Shown here: piece after piece, positions 60,228-64,000 of the stretch
Layout of the letters: each line of letters begins with the position of its first letter
Position numbering within the stretch: position 1 is the stretch's first letter
Assembly (NCBI GenBank): GCA_964567745.1
Contig: CAZMNY010000040.1
Location: forward strand, 1 to 64,000
Direction of reading: 5' to 3'
Source: CAZMNY01 sp964567745
Lineage (GTDB): Bacteria > Planctomycetota > Planctomycetia > Pirellulales > Pirellulaceae
DNA: 64,000 bases
Notes under the pieces: generated by a model
Database searches by the model: none
What the model saw: the letters and a program-made list of their open reading frames with translations, nothing else
Told to the model about the DNA's origin: nothing
Made by a program: the position numbers and the translations under genes

Positions 60228-61010
60228 TTATCCGCGATCGAAACGAAAGAGTCTCTCCGCGTTCGCTGTCGTTTGCGCGGCCAAGTCTGTCGCCGCGATT
60301 CCTAATTCCGCTGCGACGCATTCCGCAGTGTGTACGACCATTGCCGGTTCGTTGGGGCGACGGCCGCGATGCGGATGGGGAGACAGGTAGGGCGAATCGG
60401 TTTCGACCAACAGGCGGTCGAGCGGTACATGCTTGATCGTATTGCGCAAGTCCGTCGATTTCTTAAACGTCACCATACCCGCGTAACTGATGTACATGCC
60501 GAGTTCGAGGCACGCATCGACTAGCGCCTCGTCGCCGGTAAACGAATGCATCACGCCTAGCAGCGGTCCATTTTGGGCATCGGCCGTAAGCATGCGGACA
60601 ATGTCGTCGCCGCAATCTCGCATGTGGACGATGAAAGGCAATTGAGTTTCGCGCGAAAGCCGAAGATGACGCTCGAAGTATTGCTCCTGCAACTCGAAAG
60701 GAGCATGATCCCAATATCGATCGAGGCCGGTTTCACCGATCGCAGCGACTCGAGGCCTCTTGGCTAATTCGACAATCGCGTCCCAGTCGCCAGGCTCGAC
60801 TTCGCCGCAATAGTTGGGTTGAATGCCGACAGCCGCCCAGATCGTCGAGTATCGGTCCGCCAATGCGACACACTTCTCGCTCGACTCACGAGTACAACCG
60901 ACGGCGACGATTCGGCGAATTCCAGCCGAATCGGCGCGAGCTACGACATCGTCACGGTTCGAGTCGAATTGCTCGTCGTCGAGATGCGCGTGGGTGTCGA
61001 TCAAATGCAC
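60228..61010 (-). CDS. tatD: TatD family metal-dependent hydrolase
   Basis: A 260-residue TIM-barrel phosphoesterase, the TatD/YcfH group of DNases. Conserved: LIDTHAHLDDEQFDSNRDDV (HxH metal ligands), AAIGETGLDRYWDHAP, PFIVHMRDCGDDIVRML, MHSFTGDEALVDACLELGMY and LLVETDSPYLSPHPHRGRRP. It starts at GTG 61010, which puts the HAHLD motif at residues 7-11, as usual. It probably trims 3' ends of DNA or RNA. Confidence 0.95.
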   Translation of the reverse strand: MHLIDTHAHLDDEQFDSNRDDVVARADSAGIRRIVAVGCTRESSEKCVALADRYSTIWAAVGIQPNYCGEVEPGDWDAIVELAKRPRVAAIGETGLDRYWDHAPFELQEQYFERHLRLSRETQLPFIVHMRDCGDDIVRMLTADAQNGPLLGVMHSFTGDEALVDACLELGMYISYAGMVTFKKSTDLRNTIKHVPLDRLLVETDSPYLSPHPHRGRRPNEPAMVVHTAECVAAELGIAATDLAAQTTANAERLFRFDRG

Positions 61011-61073
61011 GGCAATTCTCGCGGGACTAAGCTTGCAGCGTCCACGCCGTCCGTCGAAACTTTGCTGGCCCGA

Positions 61074-61493
61074 CTATACGACCTCGTCGAGGGCATCGAG
61101 ATGGGCGCGAGCGGCACCGAGCGACTCTTGTGCAAGTGCTTTGGCGAGCGGATCATCGTCGAGTTTATCGACACAGTCGGAGATCAACCGGATATCGTTC
61201 GCTTGGGCGTCACGCACCATGCCAATGAGGTAGCTCAACGCACAATCATGAAGCGCCGTGAACTGCATTGGAAACTCGCCGTGCGCCGCCGCGCCGCCGT
61301 CAGCAATCACCATTTCGCCAAAACGATCAGCAAATTCCGTGTTGCTGGCAATGATGCTGTTCAGCACGTCTTGAGCCGCACTGTCTTGCGGGCGAGCCCA
61401 AGGACAAGCGTCGCGCAGATACATCGCCAGCGATCGGCTATGAATCACCAACAACCGATTGAGAATGTCGACGGAGGTCATCGCAGTTGTCAT
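61074..61493 (-). CDS. Helical protein of unknown function
   Basis: A 139-residue protein, predicted all-helical (MTSVDILNRLLVIHSRSLAM, SAAQDVLNSIIASNTEFADR, ALHDCALSYLIGMVRDAQAN, ALAQESLGAARAHLDALDEV). The helix spacing with His, Asp and Glu suggests a four-helix bundle like ferritin-type or DinB-type folds, but I do not recognise a family. ATG 61493 follows GCGAGAG and lies 7 bases after the nuoN stop, so it is probably translated as the next gene after nuoN. Confidence 0.72.
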   Translation of the reverse strand: MTTAMTSVDILNRLLVIHSRSLAMYLRDACPWARPQDSAAQDVLNSIIASNTEFADRFGEMVIADGGAAAHGEFPMQFTALHDCALSYLIGMVRDAQANDIRLISDCVDKLDDDPLAKALAQESLGAARAHLDALDEVV

Positions 61494-61500
61494 CTCTCGC

Positions 61501-63333
61501 CTACATGAGGTTTTGGGAAGCTGCATTCGCCATCGCTACCAGCGGCTCCCACCCGACCATCAAGATGACGACGGGCACAGTGAGGGCGAATACGAATACG
61601 CGTTGCGGCCAGTTGATGGCGAAAGGGGTCCGCGTTTCGGGCTCCGGATCCATCGTCATCACCTTCACGACTCGCAAGTAGTAAAACAGGCTGATAGCCG
61701 TGTTCATACCGCCGACGATCAGCAACGCCAAAAGATAGGTTTGCGAAGTCAAACGGAATCCTTGAGCCAACGAGGCAAAGATCGCAAACTTGCCAATGAA
61801 TCCAGCCAACGGTGGGAGCCCGACCAGGCTGAATAGAATAAGTGCAAAGCAAACGACGACACCAGGGCATCGTTTAATCAATCCTGCATAGTCCGCAATT
61901 TCTTCACTGTTCATTTGGTTTCGCAGGAACGCCACGACAGCAAACGCTCCCAAATTCATGAACAAGTAGATCGCGATGTAGATGGCCAAACCGCCGACCG
62001 CAGCTTCCGCTGCCGCAGAATCGACGCCAATCAACGCAATCATTGGCGGAACGGCCATCATCATGTAGCCGGCATGAGCAATCGTCGAGTAGGACAAGAG
62101 CCGCTTGATGTTGGTTTGACCGTAAGCCGCGAGGTTGCCGAACGTGCACGAAAGGGCGGCGAACAGGGCGATCAATCGTCCCATGAATGCTCGCGAAGGT
62201 GCCAAACCTTCGATGACTGTTTGACTCTCGTCTGTTGATTGGTCATCCGCGGCGCCGTTTTCAGCGCCGTTTTCAGCGCCGGGTTGTTCCTCGACTGACT
62301 TGCTTGCGGGCTCATCCTCAAGATTGAACATGGCGCTCTCGCCCGGCTCCGCACTGACGGCCGCCGCCTGCAGAGTTGCTCCCCCAGGTTGCATGTCTTC
62401 AGGCGCGGGTGTCGAGAAGCCGAGCGTGACTCGAACCAGCAGCGCCAGGGCACCCGCTTTCGAAGCCACACTCAGGAAAGCGCCGACCTCAGCCGTAGCG
62501 CCTTCGAAGACATCCGGCGCCCAAAAGTGAAAGGGAAACGCCGAGAGTTTGAACGCCAAACCGGCCATGATCATTAATGAACCGAGCACGATCGCCATCT
62601 GTTCGGTGGCGGGCATTTCACCGAGTCGCTCCGAAAGCTGGATGGCGACGGTCGGCAGGTGGGCGGAATTGGCGACCCCGGCAACCAAGCTGATTCCGTA
62701 GAGCAACACGCCCGCTGCACCGGCGCCGTAGACAGCGTACTTCAGCGCCGCTTCACTGGCGTTTCGACTGCCCTTCATCATGCCGGCCAAAACATAGGAC
62801 GGCACGCTCGCCATCTCAACGGCCATGAAAACCATCATCAGGTGGTTCGCCGAGGCCATTAAGCACATACCGAGCGTCGCGCCCAAGACGAGCGTGAAAA
62901 TGTCCGCGCTATTGTGTCGGTCAGGCAAACCCGTGATCGATGTGAACACGATGAAAAGCAAGGCGAACAGCAGCAAGATCGAACGGATATAGATCGTGAA
63001 CGAATCGAACACGAGCATACCGGTGAAAATCTCCATTCGCTCGACATGCCCGCCCATCAAACTGGTGAGCGGGGCGCTAAGCGCCAACGCAACAAAGACA
63101 CCGGCAAAGGCGGTGAAGGCCGCCATACCGCCAGGGATGGTTCGGGCAAAAACGCGATCCAGTTTGTTGAGCGGCTCAAACAACCGCAACAACAGCATCA
63201 CAACCATGGTGATGCAAAGCACAATCTCCGATCGAAACGCCGCGACGCTGGACGTCGGGTCGAATTCCCATAGGCGCTCGCCGAGCCCTTTGGTGTCGAC
63301 GATCAGATTGCTAATGAGTTCCTGTAACTCCAC
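61501..63333 (-). CDS. nuoN: NADH-quinone oxidoreductase subunit N
   Basis: A 610-residue membrane subunit of complex I forming one of the three antiporter-like proton channels. About 14 helices are visible. Family features: VFDSFTIYIRSILLLFALLF, LMASANHLMMVFMAVEMASV, YVLAGMMKGSRNASEAALKY (Lys), GLAFKLSAFPFHFWAPDVFE (channel Lys and Pro-Phe-His), LLSYSTIAHAGYMMMAVPPM and SLVGLPPLAGFIGKFAIFAS. Between helices there is an insertion of about 75 residues (PEDMQPGGATLQAAAVSAEP and following, Glu/Asn/Ala-rich) that is not usual. It starts at GTG 63333 behind AAGGAA and is downstream of nuoM. Confidence 0.96.
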   Translation of the reverse strand: MELQELISNLIVDTKGLGERLWEFDPTSSVAAFRSEIVLCITMVVMLLLRLFEPLNKLDRVFARTIPGGMAAFTAFAGVFVALALSAPLTSLMGGHVERMEIFTGMLVFDSFTIYIRSILLLFALLFIVFTSITGLPDRHNSADIFTLVLGATLGMCLMASANHLMMVFMAVEMASVPSYVLAGMMKGSRNASEAALKYAVYGAGAAGVLLYGISLVAGVANSAHLPTVAIQLSERLGEMPATEQMAIVLGSLMIMAGLAFKLSAFPFHFWAPDVFEGATAEVGAFLSVASKAGALALLVRVTLGFSTPAPEDMQPGGATLQAAAVSAEPGESAMFNLEDEPASKSVEEQPGAENGAENGAADDQSTDESQTVIEGLAPSRAFMGRLIALFAALSCTFGNLAAYGQTNIKRLLSYSTIAHAGYMMMAVPPMIALIGVDSAAAEAAVGGLAIYIAIYLFMNLGAFAVVAFLRNQMNSEEIADYAGLIKRCPGVVVCFALILFSLVGLPPLAGFIGKFAIFASLAQGFRLTSQTYLLALLIVGGMNTAISLFYYLRVVKVMTMDPEPETRTPFAINWPQRVFVFALTVPVVILMVGWEPLVAMANAASQNLM

Positions 63334-63376
63334 CGTATTATTCCTTCCAGCAAAGGCTGGAGCGCATCGACTTGGG

Positions 63377-64000
63377 TTAATTCACGACTGCCGTAAGGTT
63401 GGGTAGCGGAGAGGCTGTTTCCCTGGCACCGACTTGGTTCGCGTTAGAGCGCGCCTTGCGAGGTTGCACTTGTCCAGGTTGCACTTGTCGAGGTTGCACT
63501 TGTCGAGGTTGCACTTGTCGAGGATCGAGCCCGGCCTGGGCCGCGTCGCCCTCGCCTTCCTCGCCTTCCTCAGCAACCTGGGGTTCGGCCTCTTTCACAT
63601 TCCGCGTCCATTCGTTGAGGTCTTCGACCTGCCGCGTGATGGTCTCATTCATGTAATCCAATCCAAACTGCTTTGGAAACACGCCCATCAGAATTGCGAG
63701 GGCCAAGAGCACGCCGGCGATGGTTCGCTCACGCGTATTCGATGGCGTAAGTGCTTCTTCATGGGGCCCTTTGTATTCGGCGCCCAAGTAGACGCGTTGC
63801 AACGCCCAAAGAATGTAGGCCGCGGTGATCACGACAACAGAAGCTGAGAGGATGGCAAGCAAGGGGCTGAACTTCCAAATGGAGAGCACAACCAGGACTT
63901 CGCCAATAAATCCGCATAATCCAGGCAAGCCAAGGCCGGCAAAGAAGAGTCCCACGGCGAGAGCCGAGTAGACCGGCATCTTTCCGAACAGGCCGCCGAA
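63377..64000 (-). CDS. nuoM: NADH-quinone oxidoreductase subunit M, 3' part only, with repeat tail
   Basis: The last 207 codons of a gene that continues past the right edge. FGGLFGKMPVYSALAVGLFF, LGLPGLCGFIGEVLVVLSIW and ILWALQRVYLGAEYKGPHEE are typical of the last third of NuoM, including the final helices (to about KQFGLDYMNETITRQVEDL). After this normal end come about 70 extra residues: an acidic run (VAEEGEEGEGDAAQAG), four and a half pentapeptide repeats RQVQP/GQVQP (63450-63530) and a polar C-terminus. The extension is on the side that would protrude from the membrane. Confidence 0.93.
   Translation of the reverse strand, partial: FGGLFGKMPVYSALAVGLFFAGLGLPGLCGFIGEVLVVLSIWKFSPLLAILSASVVVITAAYILWALQRVYLGAEYKGPHEEALTPSNTRERTIAGVLLALAILMGVFPKQFGLDYMNETITRQVEDLNEWTRNVKEAEPQVAEEGEEGEGDAAQAGLDPRQVQPRQVQPRQVQPGQVQPRKARSNANQVGARETASPLPNLTAVVN
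63450..63530 (-). repeat. 15-bp tandem repeat encoding RQVQP in nuoM
   Basis: The unit CGACAAGTGCAACCT (minus strand) is repeated about four times with one or two substitutions. As in the EKSRD array, the unit is five codons long, so copy number can vary without loss of frame. Confidence 0.93.

Overview
The window looks like a planctomycete chromosome (phylum Planctomycetota, probably Pirellulales or a relative). The lineage markers are a microcompartment locus of the Planctomycetes-Verrucomicrobia type, a very large PVC-type CxxCH haem protein, planctomycete lipoprotein families (a DUF1570 HExxH protein, DUF1579), a FliW-CsrA pair and a two-membrane flagellum with L and P rings. I found no tRNA, rRNA, CRISPR array, intact insertion sequence or prophage. 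A run of 100 N (1379-1478) sits inside a gene at a 15-bp tandem repeat.

Layout. 1-7034: a Gly/Pro-repeat lipoprotein cut by the left edge, a repeat-bearing lipoprotein that contains the gap, an LptF/G permease, ComF, a DUF502 membrane protein and HemC. 7486-18303: a flagellar rod/ring/hook-filament junction operon, flgF-flgG-flgA-flgH-flgI-flgJ-flgN-flgK-flgL, behind a good sigma-54 promoter (7426-7441). 18541-24475: a DUF1570 lipoprotein, an S9 peptidase, a DUF1579 protein and IspG. 24961-34041: a complete 12-gene bacterial microcompartment operon (DeoR regulator, PduL, two BMC-H, AckA, three BMC-P, CoA-acylating aldehyde dehydrogenase, an unrecognised protein, class II aldolase, lactate/malate-type dehydrogenase). 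34144-42934: an Nramp-related transporter, then a leftward run of an Ldh2-family oxidoreductase, TrmL, MsrB and the giant haem protein. 43199-55534: a second flagellar region with FliS, a TPR/O-GlcNAc-transferase-like protein, a TPR-sulfotransferase, FliD, flagellin, CsrA and FliW. 55801-64000: RmlA, a small membrane protein, an M20 hydrolase, a GCS2-type ligase, a thioredoxin-like protein, TatD, a helical protein of unknown function, NuoN and the 3' end of nuoM.

How the genes fit together. The microcompartment operon encodes a shell with no BMC-T protein and the core for breaking a deoxysugar phosphate (fuculose- or rhamnulose-1-phosphate is the known PV-type substrate) into an aldehyde that becomes acyl-CoA, acyl-phosphate, then acid plus ATP, with a dehydrogenase to recycle NAD. 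Four proteins share one terminal amphipathic motif. One of them, at 31037-31720, has no function I recognise and is the best candidate for new biology. In the flagellar half, FlgL (1127 aa), FliD (1028 aa) and flagellin (685 aa) are all greatly enlarged and carry related repeat domains, next to an O-GlcNAc-transferase-like enzyme and a sulfotransferase. This suggests a heavily modified surface filament.

Two dispersed intergenic repeat families and several 15-bp coding tandem repeats also stand out.
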